Numbered from the stretch's first letter, positions 27,792 to 36,583 are shown. The stretch is DNA of 64,000 nucleotides from Zunongwangia endophytica (GCF_030409505.1 NZ_JAUFPZ010000002.1:682001-746000), one strand, 5' to 3'. The notes: generated by a model from the letters alone, not told the origin. Program-made: numbers and translations.

Positions 27792-29320
27792 ATGCGCGAA
27801 GCCATACGTTTTACACTAATCGTAGCTGTAATAGTAGGATTAATTATTTGTACAATTTTATGGCCGGCATGGGGTTTTTCGATTCTCGGAGTGGTGCTTT
27901 TTGGTATAGGTTTGTATGATATCTTTCAGAAGGAGCATACCATTTTAAGAAACTTTCCATTATTGGGGCATATGCGTTATTTATTAGAATTAATTAGCCC
28001 TGAAATTCACCAATACTTTATAGAAAATGATACTGATGGAAAACCAATCGATCGTAATCATAGAAGTTACATTTATCAACGTGCAAAATTAGAGAAAGAA
28101 ACGCATCCTTTTGGAACACAACTTAATGTAGAAGAAGAGAACTTTAAATGGATGCAGCATAGTATTTATCCATCTAAAGTTAAGGAAGATTACCCAAGAG
28201 TAGTTATTGGAGGACCAAGTTGTAAGCAAGCATACTCCTGTTCGTTATTTAATATTTCAGCAATGAGCTATGGTTCGCTAAGCAAAAATGCTATTGAAGC
28301 GCTTAATAAAGGAGCAAAGGCAGGAAACTTTTTTCATGACACCGGGGAAGGCGGAATTTCAGATTACCATAGAAATGGCGGAGATTTGGTTTGGGAAATA
28401 GGAACAGGATATTTTGGTTGCCGTGCTGATGATGGAAATTTTGATCCTAAGCAATTTGAAGAAAAAGCCAACTGGCCAGAAGTGAAAATGATTGAAATCA
28501 AGATTTCTCAGGGAGCAAAACCCGGGCATGGTGGCGTTTTACCGGCTTCAAAAAATAATAAAGAAATTGCTGAAATTAGAGGAGTAGAACCGCATACAGA
28601 TGTATTATCTCCTCCAGGACATTCTGCTTTTAGTGACGCAGAAACTTTACTGAAATTTGTAAAACAGCTACGCGATTTATCGAATGGAAAACCAGTTGGT
28701 TTTAAATTAAGTATCGGCTCTAAAGATGAATTTCTGGAGATTTGCGAAAAAATGGTAGAAACAGGCATAAAACCAGACTTTATAACCGTAGATGGTGCTG
28801 AAGGGGAACCGGAGCCGCACCAATAGATTTCTCTAATTATGTGGGAATGCCTTGGGAGAAAGCCTTAATATTCGTGATCGATGTTCTTAACGGTTACGAT
28901 CTAAAAAAAGATATTAGTGTAATTACCGCAACTAAAATCATTACCGCTTTTGATATTTTTAAAGCTTTAAGTATCGGTGCAGATGTTTGTAACTCGGCAA
29001 GAGGTATGATGCTCGCTTTGGGTTGTATACAGGCATTAAGATGTGATTCTAATAAATGCCCAACAGGTGTCGCTACAAATAATACTAGATTAATGAATGG
29101 TTTAGTTGTCGAAGATAAATGGAAACGTGTTAAGAATTATCAAGAACAAACCTTAGATGATTTTCTAGAGTTATTTGCTGCAGCCGGGTGTACTGATCTT
29201 TCAGAATTAAACCGAAATCTAATTAATAAAAAGATCAATGATGAGATAAAACCTTACTCGGTATTTTATCCTTCAGTAGCTGCGGGATCTTATTTAAAAG
29301 AAGAACAGATCGCTCCTTAA
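27792..29320 (+). pseudogene. FMN-binding glutamate synthase family protein, frameshifted
   Basis: The intact protein would have about 509 residues. The first frame (27792-28826) gives two N-terminal transmembrane helices and most of the FMN-binding TIM barrel (ISAMSYGSLSKNAIEALNKG, HDTGEGGISDYH, GAKPGHGGVLPASKN). The frame then breaks at a run of four Gs, 28803-28806, after TVDGAEG: adding one G restores GGTGAAPIDFSNYVG and joins the second frame, which ends at 29320 with the conserved Cys cluster (LGCIQALRCDSNKCPTG). So one G is missing, or lost in sequencing. Coupled membrane helices and a glutamate-synthase-like barrel make the family related to archaeal-type GltB but of uncertain reaction. 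The universal stress gene follows 18 bp later. Confidence 0.85.
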
Positions 29321-29338
29321 TTCTTAAAATATCGTATT

Positions 29339-29797
29339 ATGAAAAAAGTTTTGATTGCGTTGGATTATCATCCAAATTCAGAAGTTGTCGCTACAACAGG
29401 TTATGATCTTGCAAAGAAGATGAAAGCTGAAGTTTGTCTTCTTCATGTATTAGCAGAAGTTTCTCATTACGGAGTCAATTATTCTGAATTTCTAGGTTAT
29501 CCCGGATATCAGAATATGGGTTTCGATTTAGGAGTTACAACCCAATTGCAAGAAATGGCAGAGGATTATCTTAAAACTGCGAAAAAGCAATTTAACGATG
29601 ATAATGTTAGTACTGCGTTAGAAATTGGAGACAGCGCTTACGGTATTCTGAAGAAGGCTGAAGAATGGGGCGCCGATCTTATCGTAATGGGGACACATAG
29701 CCATTCTACGATCGAGAAAGTATTAGTTGGCACTGTGGCATCAAAGGTTTTAGAAAAAACTAATGTGCCAGTTTATATGATTCCTATCAAAAAATAA
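29339..29797 (+). CDS. Universal stress protein (UspA family)
   Basis: 152 residues, a single Usp domain. The N-terminal strand is KKVLIALDYHPNSE, and the C-terminal nucleotide-binding pattern is MGTHSHSTIEKVLVGTVASKVL (G-x2-x-x-G-x-(S) type), so an ATP-binding Usp is likely. It lies 18 bp after the frameshifted FMN glutamate synthase and is probably in the same operon. Function: stress resistance, mechanism uncertain. Confidence 0.88.
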   Translation: MKKVLIALDYHPNSEVVATTGYDLAKKMKAEVCLLHVLAEVSHYGVNYSEFLGYPGYQNMGFDLGVTTQLQEMAEDYLKTAKKQFNDDNVSTALEIGDSAYGILKKAEEWGADLIVMGTHSHSTIEKVLVGTVASKVLEKTNVPVYMIPIKK

Positions 29798-29800
29798 AAA

Positions 29801-29825
29801 ATCTGGAGACTAATAGGTCTCCAGA
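29801..29825. terminator. Bidirectional terminator
   Basis: Perfect 10-bp stem ATCTGGAGAC / GTCTCCAGAT with a 5-nt loop, between the convergent genes; it overlaps the 3' codons of the minus-strand gene (stop at 29810-29812). Confidence 0.75.
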
Positions 29826-30271
29826 TCTTTAATATTAGATACTTTATTAATCGTATATTTAATTTCGTCTAATTGGCCGTTTAAGGCTATTAAAACATCG
29901 TCACTAAAGTCGAATTTCGCAATAGCTCGCTCGTATTCTTCAGCACTTTCCTGTTCTCCTCTTAAGCACTCTTCTAATATTGCTTCATCTTTATTATCCA
30001 CAAAAATAGTTCTTATATCCATCCAGGTGCGCTCTAAGGTTCCTTGAAATGTACCATAAGAAGAAGGAACTTCATCTAATTGGTAAAGCTCACGCTCTAA
30101 TTCTTTTGCGAATCGAGCACGCTGACTTGCCTGTGTTAAAATGAAATCTTTTAAAAGATCACTTTCCGCTTCCTCTATACCATCTTTGTAAACCTCTCCT
30201 GCATCGTGATTTTTCTCCAAAAGTTCTTTTAGGGCGTTAGCTATACTTTTGGGATCTTTTATTTTTACCAT
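29810..30271 (-). CDS. PA2169-type four-helix-bundle protein (DUF2383)
   Basis: 153 residues from ATG 30271; a TTG seven codons upstream is possible but less likely. Strongly helical (ANALKELLEKNHDAGEVYKDG, LKDFILTQASQRARFAKELERE), matching the ferritin-like four-helix-bundle family. Metal-binding residues are not fully present (Glu/His pairs are sparse), so no ferritin function is claimed. Such proteins are often stress-linked. Its 3' end lies in the shared terminator. Confidence 0.75.
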   Translation of the reverse strand: MVKIKDPKSIANALKELLEKNHDAGEVYKDGIEEAESDLLKDFILTQASQRARFAKELERELYQLDEVPSSYGTFQGTLERTWMDIRTIFVDNKDEAILEECLRGEQESAEEYERAIAKFDFSDDVLIALNGQLDEIKYTINKVSNIKDLETY

Positions 30272-30383
30272 AGACAATTTTCTACATTTCAAACAAAATT
30301 AGGGTAAGACTAGGGATTAGTGTCTTAATTATTTTTAAATTCACTTCGATTTAGCGTATCGTGTTAATTTTTCTAAATAGCAA

Positions 30384-30926
30384 ATGGGAACAAGTATAGC
30401 AATTTTAAAAGGTATTAATGTTGGTGGCCACAAAAAAATTAAAATGGCAGAGCTTAGAGATTTGCTAAGCGAAGAAGGTTTACTGGAGAATATTAAAACC
30501 TATATCCAAAGTGGGAATATTATTTTTAATTCTTCGGAATACAATACTGCTACTTTAGAACATTTTATTCAGAAAAAAATAAAGGCTCACTACGGTTTTG
30601 AAGTGCAAACTATCGTGATTTCTGCTAAGAACTTACAGTATATTATTAATGAAAATCCTTTTTCAGAAATTGATATTAAGCGTTTACATTGTTGTTTTTT
30701 TAAATCAGAACCTATAATTCAAAATCGCCAAAAGCTTGAAATTTTTGATGCTTCGCCAGATCAATTTAAGACAGCAAAAGACTGCGTTTATATTTGCTGC
30801 GCTACAGAACGGTATAGCCAAGCCCGTATAAATAATAGCGTTGCAGAAAAGATTCTGAAAATAAATTGTACGACCAGAAATTGGAAAACCTGTTTGAAGC
30901 TAATAGAAATAGCAGACGCTTTATGA
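30384..30926 (+). CDS. DUF1697 family protein
   Basis: 180 residues. The N-terminus SIAILKGINVGGHKKIKMAEL and SYIQSGNIIF-type strand (here TYIQSGNIIFNSS) are hallmarks of DUF1697; the C-terminus TTRNWKTCLKL is the conserved 'RNWnT' end. Function of the family is unknown. Its end overlaps the convergent gene by 6 bp. Confidence 0.88.
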   Translation: MGTSIAILKGINVGGHKKIKMAELRDLLSEEGLLENIKTYIQSGNIIFNSSEYNTATLEHFIQKKIKAHYGFEVQTIVISAKNLQYIINENPFSEIDIKRLHCCFFKSEPIIQNRQKLEIFDASPDQFKTAKDCVYICCATERYSQARINNSVAEKILKINCTTRNWKTCLKLIEIADAL

Positions 30927-31514
30927 TCGCTGTAATTGTAGGTCAAATTCTATAATTCCGGCATCAATTTCTGCTTTGTAAAGTATTCCATTTTTATAAT
31001 GAAATATACTTTCTCTACCTTTTTCATTCTCTTTAGCATAAGAATGTTCGCCAATTTTTTTTAAGCTATGAAAAACGCCAGTTTCCTCACTGTAAACGGT
31101 AATTTTTCCTATGGGTTCTTCAAAAATGAGCTGTACACAACAATATGAAACGGGATTATTTATGTTTTTTTCCCAATCTCCCGATTCGTAAAAGTTATAA
31201 CCCTTATTGGCTTTTAGCGTTTTTGTTTTGGTTCGTTCTTTTCCGTTTAAATAAATTTCAACATCAGATTTTTGAAATTGAGCTTCTTCAAAAACGACAT
31301 CAAAAGTATAATTAACGCTTATCTTAGCTAAAATGCGAGTCTCTATATTTGTTTTAGTAATATATTGAGTTCGATCTCCCTTGGTTTCTTTTAAAGCACT
31401 TAATTCACCTATTTTATCATCTCTGTGAATTACTGAAAAAGTATATTTTTCTGTCTGAGCGTAACAATTTAGTTGAAGCAATAAAACCGTAATAAGCGTA
31501 TAAAGCGATTTCAT
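30921..31514 (-). CDS. DUF6134-like exported protein
   Basis: 197 residues with a signal peptide (MKSLYTLITVLLLQLNCYAQ). The mature part is beta-rich (YTFSVIHRDDKIGELSALKE, ETRILAKISVNYTFDVVFEE, ending KAEIDAGIIEFDLQL), like flavobacterial DUF6134 proteins, which have a lipocalin-like barrel look. Function unknown. Converges on the DUF1697 gene with a 6-bp overlap; 46 bp upstream is the regulator gene, on the same strand. Confidence 0.7.
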   Translation of the reverse strand: MKSLYTLITVLLLQLNCYAQTEKYTFSVIHRDDKIGELSALKETKGDRTQYITKTNIETRILAKISVNYTFDVVFEEAQFQKSDVEIYLNGKERTKTKTLKANKGYNFYESGDWEKNINNPVSYCCVQLIFEEPIGKITVYSEETGVFHSLKKIGEHSYAKENEKGRESIFHYKNGILYKAEIDAGIIEFDLQLQRS

Positions 31515-31559
31515 GACATTAGGTTTTAGTAATCTAAAATACTTAAAAATTAATAACTT

Positions 31560-32318
31560 TTATTTAAAATTTTCTTTCAGTTTCATGAATTCCTGTTCTA
31601 GGTAACTCAATTTTTGTTCGATCTCAACATTATGATTTTCAGGAATGCGTTTTAAGAAGCAATATTTTACATACCACATCTCTTTTATATCTTTAAGTTG
31701 AATTTTAATATCGTCGATATTCTTATTAGTTGCTCTCAAAGTTATATGTTCTTCAGCATGATAAAATTTTCGGAGAAGCAATTTATCGTGCACCATAATA
31801 AGAACAAAATTACCATTGGCTATTTTCGTGTAACTTTCTTGTTCTATTTTTTCACCTATAACCACATCTTTAGGACAATATCCTTTATCATTATTGGTCA
31901 TTTCTAGATTAGAAATAATATAACCTCTTAATTTTTTTTCTGAATTAATTGGTAAATGAAGTTTGGGTAAATCTTCAATAAAATGAGGTTTATCGTAATA
32001 TTGTAGATAATCAGCTTCACTTTTAGCGGTTACACAGGGAATTTTAGTGAATTTCTCCTTATGGAATGTACCATGAAAAGCAAGATCGTCTTTAAACTTC
32101 AATAATTTATTTACAGTTAATTCGCTCGTAAGCAAATCATCTATAGAAATACTAAAATGCTTAGCAATTCTAATAATAGTTTCTATCCTTGGTTCGCTTC
32201 TTTCTTCCTCGTAAGCCCCCAATGTACCACGTTTTAGATCAAAAAGTTCAGCAAAAGCCTGCTGACTTAACTTCTTCACGTTTCTTATTTTCCTAATATT
32301 TTTACCGAAATATGACAT
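31560..32318 (-). CDS. XRE/S24-like transcriptional regulator, probably protease-dead
   Basis: 252 residues. N-terminal HTH_3 (about 4-60: IRNVKKLSQQAFAELFDLKR, TLGAYEEERSEP). The C-terminal part (about 130-220) has the LexA/S24 peptidase beta-fold pattern (CPKDVVIGEKI, GNFVLIMVHDKLLLRKF, ITLRATN). The catalytic Ser site (normally GDSM) reads NLEM at 137-140, and the lysine site (normally VKR) reads LLLRKF, so the autocleavage dyad appears lost. It is divergent from the membrane-stress operon, with TTAGC/GCTAA repeats between, and is the natural candidate regulator of that operon. It probably senses a ligand, not RecA. The tail (230-252) is helical and coiled. Confidence 0.82.
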   Translation of the reverse strand: MSYFGKNIRKIRNVKKLSQQAFAELFDLKRGTLGAYEEERSEPRIETIIRIAKHFSISIDDLLTSELTVNKLLKFKDDLAFHGTFHKEKFTKIPCVTAKSEADYLQYYDKPHFIEDLPKLHLPINSEKKLRGYIISNLEMTNNDKGYCPKDVVIGEKIEQESYTKIANGNFVLIMVHDKLLLRKFYHAEEHITLRATNKNIDDIKIQLKDIKEMWYVKYCFLKRIPENHNVEIEQKLSYLEQEFMKLKENFK

Positions 32319-32323
32319 ATTTT

Positions 32324-32460
32324 GCTAAAATTATTTGCAATATTGAAATTTAGTAGTATCTTTATCTAACAATATTAGCTAATACTTTTGATAATTACTA
32401 ATTTACTTGGTGTTTTCTTGGTTTTCAAATATGATCCAAGATTTTGCTAAAGTGATTAGC
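32324..32460. promoter_or_regulatory. TTAGC/GCTAA repeat control region with putative promoter
   Basis: GCTAAAA at 32324 next to the regulator start, the palindrome ATTAGCTAAT at 32374-32383, and GCTAAAGTGATTAGC at 32446-32460 (inverted repeat GCTAA-5-TTAGC). A TACTTTTG at 32383-32390 matches TAnnTTTG and abuts the second palindrome. The layout suggests autoregulation by the divergent HTH protein and repression or activation of the operon. Confidence 0.55.
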
Positions 32461-32492
32461 GTGAATTTTATAAACTAAAACTTAATCAACCA

Positions 32493-32540
32493 ATGATCAC
32501 ATTACTAATTACTACCGTGATAGTGTTAATATTACCTTAA
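32493..32540 (+). CDS. Candidate 15-residue hydrophobic leader peptide
   Basis: MITLLITTVIVLILP, ending TAA at 32538-32540. It lies in the roughly 200-nt leader between the putative promoter and the YbjN-like gene. It is preceded by 'taatcaaccaATG', the same style of start context used by real genes in this window. The all-hydrophobic sequence suits a small membrane protein or a leader peptide that couples translation to regulation. No independent proof. Confidence 0.35.
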   Translation: MITLLITTVIVLILP

Positions 32541-32603
32541 AATACCATAGATTTTCGTATTATTATACCGTAATAGTTAACACCAATCAAAAATACTGTC
32601 TAG

Positions 32604-32999
32604 ATGAAAAATCACTTTCAGATTACCAAGAATTTTCTTTTGGAACTGAACTTCGATATCGAATTCGAAAATGAAATCGAAGGGATATTGATGATCCAAA
32701 AAGAAAGTTTTGGGATTAAAAACCTAATTCTGGGTGTTGCGCCGCCTATTTTAATTATGGAGCAGTTTTTATTCAGAATTAATAACCAGTCAGAAAAGAT
32801 CTATCGAAGTCTTTTACAAAAGAACCGCGATATCATCCATGGAGCATTCGTAGTAGACGATTCAGGAGAAAAAGTAATCTTTAGAGATACACTTCAGATC
32901 GAAAACTTAGATCTTAACGAATTGGAAGGATCATTAAACTCACTTAGTTTATTAATGAGTGAGTATTCAGACAAAATAATAGAATTTTCAAAATATTAA
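32604..32999 (+). CDS. YbjN / type III chaperone-like small protein
   Basis: 131 residues, alpha/beta, no signal peptide. The pattern FLLELNFDIEFENEIEGILMIQKES, then a central hydrophobic strand, and DTLQIENLDLNELEGSLNSL fits YbjN proteins, whose fold is that of the CesT/Tir type III secretion chaperones. Bacteroidota homologues are often labelled 'molecular chaperone Tir', but no type III system is present here. It leads the operon, 11 bp before pspA, so a chaperone or adaptor role for PspA or the ATPase is inferred. Confidence 0.65.
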   Translation: MKNHFQITKNFLLELNFDIEFENEIEGILMIQKESFGIKNLILGVAPPILIMEQFLFRINNQSEKIYRSLLQKNRDIIHGAFVVDDSGEKVIFRDTLQIENLDLNELEGSLNSLSLLMSEYSDKIIEFSKY

Positions 33000-33010
33000 A
33001 CCTCAGCGTT

Positions 33011-33724
33011 ATGAACATTTTTAAGCGATTATTTAAAATAGGAGAAGCCGAAGCAAATTCAGCTATCGATAATATGGAAGATCCCATTAAACTTACCGAA
33101 CAGGGAATTCGAGATCTTAAGCAGGATTTAGATAAAAATCTGGAAGCTTTAGCTCAGGTAAAAGCCTTAGCAATTAGAGCGAAAAACGACCAAGATGAAT
33201 ATCTGGATAAAAAAGAAGATTATCACAATAAAGCTATTCTTATTCTGAAGAAAGGCGAACGAGGAGAAATGGATAAAACAGAGTCTGATCGTCTGGCAAG
33301 AGAAGCTTTAGTGAAAAAGGAGGAAGCTCAAAAACACGTAGAACGCTCTGAAGAAGAAGCTAAAAAGTTCAACGAAAATGTAGCGCAGTTAGAACGAAAT
33401 ATTCAAACCATTAAATCGAATATTAGTAACTGGGAAAACGAACTTAAAACGCTTAAAGCACGTGTAAAAGTGAGTAATGCAACAAAGAGCCTTAACAAGC
33501 AGATGGCAGAAATAGATAGTAGTAGCACAGTCTCTATGTTAGAACGTATGAAAGAGAAAGTTGCGCAAGAGGAAGCTTTGGCAGAAGCTTATGGAGACAT
33601 CGCAGGTGCTTCTAAATCTATTGATGATGAGTTAGAAAAAGCGGCCAGCTCTACAGAAGCTAAAGCCGAAGATGATCTTAGTAAATTGAAAGATCAACTG
33701 GGTTTAAATGAAGATAAAAAATAA
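33011..33724 (+). CDS. pspA: PspA/IM30 (Vipp1) family protein
   Basis: 237 residues. N-terminal amphipathic helix (MNIFKRLFKIGEAEANSAID), then the long antiparallel coiled-coil hairpin, with IDNMEDPIKLTEQGIRDLKQDL near the start. These are the marks of PspA/IM30, bacterial relatives of ESCRT-III that polymerise on damaged membranes. It sits between the YbjN-like gene and an OB-fold membrane protein, with 11- and 5-bp gaps, so it is tightly co-transcribed. No PspF, PspB or PspC nearby, so the control differs from the enterobacterial phage-shock system. Confidence 0.92.
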   Translation: MNIFKRLFKIGEAEANSAIDNMEDPIKLTEQGIRDLKQDLDKNLEALAQVKALAIRAKNDQDEYLDKKEDYHNKAILILKKGERGEMDKTESDRLAREALVKKEEAQKHVERSEEEAKKFNENVAQLERNIQTIKSNISNWENELKTLKARVKVSNATKSLNKQMAEIDSSSTVSMLERMKEKVAQEEALAEAYGDIAGASKSIDDELEKAASSTEAKAEDDLSKLKDQLGLNEDKK

Positions 33725-33729
33725 CGAAA

Positions 33730-34434
33730 TTGACCAACTTAACCGACATATTATTTTCTGAGGTAAATATTACCTTAAGTATTCTTTGTATTCTTCTAAT
33801 AGTGTATTGGGTATTAACCATGGTTAGCGGAATCGAATTTGAATACGATATGGATATAGATATCGATGCCGATTTGGATGTCGATATTTCTACCGAAGGT
33901 TCGAATATGGAATTTCAGGATGTATCGAATGCCGAGCTGAATAAAGAAAGCGTAGTTGGTAAGCGTATCCAGCCTTTAAAATGGTGGCAAATCTTATTGA
34001 TTTACTTCAACTTCGTTGGTTTGCCTTTCATGTTTACATTTACCTGTTTTGTTTTTATTTGGTGGTTTACCACAGCATTAACTACAACACTCACCTTTAC
34101 CTATGATAATTTTATAGGTTTTGCCATAATGATAGCTGGTTTTTTTACCTCGCTGTTTGTCACGAAGATCTTCACGACGCCTTTTAAAGGCTTTTTTAAG
34201 AATCTAAACAAGGACGGTGATAAAGCTATTGATTATGTGGGTAGACAGGGAGTATTGCTTTCTACCATAGCAGGAGATAGAATGGGAAATGCCGAGATTT
34301 ATGTGAATGGAGATTCACACTCTATTTATGTAAAATCACTGGACGGGAATCAACTTAATTATCAGGATAAAATTTTAATCATCAAACAATCGGCTGATAA
34401 AAATTACTTCTTAGTACAATCTTATAACGACTAA
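33730..34434 (+). CDS. YqiJ-like OB-fold membrane protein
   Basis: 234 residues from a TTG codon (no nearer ATG). An N-terminal helix (ITLSILCILLIVYWVLTMVS), an acidic stretch (DMDIDIDADLDVDIS), two further helices (WQILLIYFNFVGLPFMFTFTCF, NFIGFAIMIAGFFTSLFV), then an OB-fold at about 180-234 (GRQGVLLSTIAGDRMGNAEI, NYQDKILIIKQ). This is the build of E. coli YqiJ, an NfeD-like partner usually encoded before the flotillin YqiK. It would anchor and shape flotillin microdomains in the inner membrane. 5 bp from pspA, 16 bp from the flotillin gene. Confidence 0.75.
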   Translation: MTNLTDILFSEVNITLSILCILLIVYWVLTMVSGIEFEYDMDIDIDADLDVDISTEGSNMEFQDVSNAELNKESVVGKRIQPLKWWQILLIYFNFVGLPFMFTFTCFVFIWWFTTALTTTLTFTYDNFIGFAIMIAGFFTSLFVTKIFTTPFKGFFKNLNKDGDKAIDYVGRQGVLLSTIAGDRMGNAEIYVNGDSHSIYVKSLDGNQLNYQDKILIIKQSADKNYFLVQSYND

Positions 34435-34450
34435 TCTTACTTATTAAAAA

Positions 34451-36529
34451 ATGAATCAAATCTTACCAATTATCGGAATTGGATTAGGGGGAATACTGTT
34501 CCTAATCGTCATTTACTTCGCAATAATTGCGATGTTTTACAAAAAAGTACCGCAAGGTCGTGCGATCGTTCGTACTGGTTTTGGCGGAACCAAAGTAGCC
34601 ACAGACAAGGGACTTTATGTAGTTCCCGTTTTCCATAAAGTGGAAGTAATGGATATTTCTGTAAAGAAAATCCAAATTGAAAGAATGGAGCACGAAGGTT
34701 TAATTTGCCGCGACAATATGCGTGCAGATATTAAAGTAGCCTTTTTTGTTCGGGTGAATAATGATATCTCTTTTATTAAACGAGTAGCGCAAACCATTGG
34801 GGTGGATCGTGCATCGAGAATCGAAACTTTAGAAGACCTTTTTGAAGCTAAATTTTCTGAAGCCTTAAAAACTGTGGGTAAAAAGTTCGATTTTATCGAA
34901 TTATATGAAGCACGTCGCGAATTTAGAGACGAAATTGTAAATATTATTGGGACAGACCTCAATGGATATACTTTAGAAGATTGTGCGATCGACTTTCTAG
35001 AACAAACGCCAATTACACATCTTAAGCCAGACAATATTCTGGATGCTGAAGGGATTAAAAAGATTACTGAACTTACCGCAGTTCAGAATATGAAAGCGAA
35101 TCTTATTAAGCGAGATGAGCAAAAAACTATAAGAAAACAAGATGTTGAAGCTAGAGAAGCTATTCTTGAATTAGATAAACAATTAGCTGAAAAAGAAGAA
35201 GCACAAAAACGTGAAATCGCAAATATTAAAGCGAGAGAACACGCAGAAATTAGCAAAGTTTCTGAAGAAGAACGCCTAAAATCTGAATCAGCTAGAATTG
35301 CTACGGAAGAAAAAGTAAAAGTAGCTGAAGAAAATATGAACCGTCAAATCATCGTGGCGGCGAAAAACAAAGAACGAACAGATGCGGTAGAAAGCGAACG
35401 AGTTGAAAAAGATCGTATGCTTGAAGCTACTGAGAGAGAACGTATCGTTACCCTTGCTCAAATCGAGAAGGAAAAAGTGCTTGAAGTAGAGAAGAAAAAC
35501 ATCCAGGATGTTATTCGAGATCGCGTAATGTTAGAAAAAGGTGTGGTAGAAGAGCAGGAAAATATGAAAGATATCCAGGCTTTTAAAACTGCAGATCGTG
35601 ATAAAAAAGTAAAGGTTACTATTGCTGAAGCGAGTGCTCAGGAATCGCTAATTAAAACTATTAAAGCCGCAGAAGCGCAAAAAGAAGCTGCTAAGCAAAA
35701 AGCAGAAGAAATTAATATTGAAGCGCAAGCACATAAAGAAGCAAGCGAAAAAGAAGCTGAAGCTAGAAAAACAATAGCAGAAGCTAAAGCAAAAGAAGAA
35801 GCTACATTAGGATTGTCTGAAGCTGAAGTAATGCATGCCAAAGCAGATGCTAACGAAAGACAAGGACTTATGGAAGCGCTTATCATCGAGAAAAAAGCCA
35901 AAGCAGAAGCTGCCGGAATGGAAGCCAAATCTGAAGCGAGTAGAAAAGAAGGGAAAGCTGCTGCAGATGTGATTCGAGACAAAGCTCTTGCCGACGCTGC
36001 GGGTATCGAAGAAAAAGCTGCTGCAATGAAGAAACTTGACGGTGTTGGTAAAGAACACGAAGAATTCAAGTTAAAATTAGATAAAGAATTGCAAGTAGAT
36101 TTGGCACATATCAATATTCAAAAAGATATTGCCGATGCACAAGCACATGTAATTAGTGATGCGCTTAAGGCGGCTAAAATCGATATTGTTGGTGGAGAAA
36201 CCATGTTCTTCGATCAGATTATTGGTCAGATTACCAGAGGTAAAGGATTCGATAGATTAGTACAGAACAGTTCTAATATTCAGGATTTAAAGGATTCAAT
36301 ATTAGGAAGCGATGATATTAAAGGAAATTTACTAACTAAAGTGCGTGAGTTTTCAGAGAAATACGGAATTTCTTCCGAAGATATCAAAAACCTTACGATC
36401 GCGAATTTGATTATGGAACTAAAAGGTCGCTCAAACGACCAAAATGAGCAAACTATGTTGGGCAATTTATTCAATCTTGCTAAAGGTTTAGGATTGTCAG
36501 ATCAGCGCGTTTCAACCTTAAAGGTTTAG
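34451..36529 (+). CDS. Flotillin (SPFH/Band 7) protein, YqiK-like
   Basis: 692 residues. One N-terminal membrane helix (IGIGLGGILFLIVIYFAIIAMFY), SPFH/Band 7 domain (about 30-200: GRAIVRTGFGGTKVATDKGLYVVPV), and a very long Ala/Glu/Lys coiled coil (about 220-560) typical of flotillins. The C-terminal 130 residues carry a second domain. It forms large oligomeric rings in functional membrane microdomains. With the YqiJ-like gene 16 bp upstream, it reproduces the yqiJ-yqiK pair, here placed after pspA. A long antisense open frame inside is only a shadow of the coiled-coil composition. Confidence 0.9.
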   Translation: MNQILPIIGIGLGGILFLIVIYFAIIAMFYKKVPQGRAIVRTGFGGTKVATDKGLYVVPVFHKVEVMDISVKKIQIERMEHEGLICRDNMRADIKVAFFVRVNNDISFIKRVAQTIGVDRASRIETLEDLFEAKFSEALKTVGKKFDFIELYEARREFRDEIVNIIGTDLNGYTLEDCAIDFLEQTPITHLKPDNILDAEGIKKITELTAVQNMKANLIKRDEQKTIRKQDVEAREAILELDKQLAEKEEAQKREIANIKAREHAEISKVSEEERLKSESARIATEEKVKVAEENMNRQIIVAAKNKERTDAVESERVEKDRMLEATERERIVTLAQIEKEKVLEVEKKNIQDVIRDRVMLEKGVVEEQENMKDIQAFKTADRDKKVKVTIAEASAQESLIKTIKAAEAQKEAAKQKAEEINIEAQAHKEASEKEAEARKTIAEAKAKEEATLGLSEAEVMHAKADANERQGLMEALIIEKKAKAEAAGMEAKSEASRKEGKAAADVIRDKALADAAGIEEKAAAMKKLDGVGKEHEEFKLKLDKELQVDLAHINIQKDIADAQAHVISDALKAAKIDIVGGETMFFDQIIGQITRGKGFDRLVQNSSNIQDLKDSILGSDDIKGNLLTKVREFSEKYGISSEDIKNLTIANLIMELKGRSNDQNEQTMLGNLFNLAKGLGLSDQRVSTLKV

Positions 36530-36550
36530 TCAATTTAAAAACAATTAGGA

Positions 36551-36583
36551 CGTCACCCTGAACTTGTTTCAGGGTCTCATCCT
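36551..36583. repeat. REP-like intergenic repeat unit
   Basis: The 145-bp gap before the ATPase gene contains CGTCACCCTGAACTTGTTTC at 36551-36570, with the inverted repeat CCCTGAA / TTCAGGG (36556-36562, 36568-36574), and then GGTCTCATCC. I recognise this kind of sequence as a dispersed repeat in marine Flavobacteriaceae genomes. It lies inside the operon, so it may affect transcript processing. Confidence 0.5.

Noticed and set aside
28803..28806. Programmed ribosomal frameshift
   Set aside because: No slippery heptamer or downstream structure seen, and adding one G restores the conserved domain exactly, so an indel is simpler.
35638..36114. Long open frame on the minus strand inside the flotillin gene
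   Set aside because: It mirrors the Ala/Glu/Lys-rich coiled coil on the other strand, giving a Ser/Ala/Phe-rich product with no family features.
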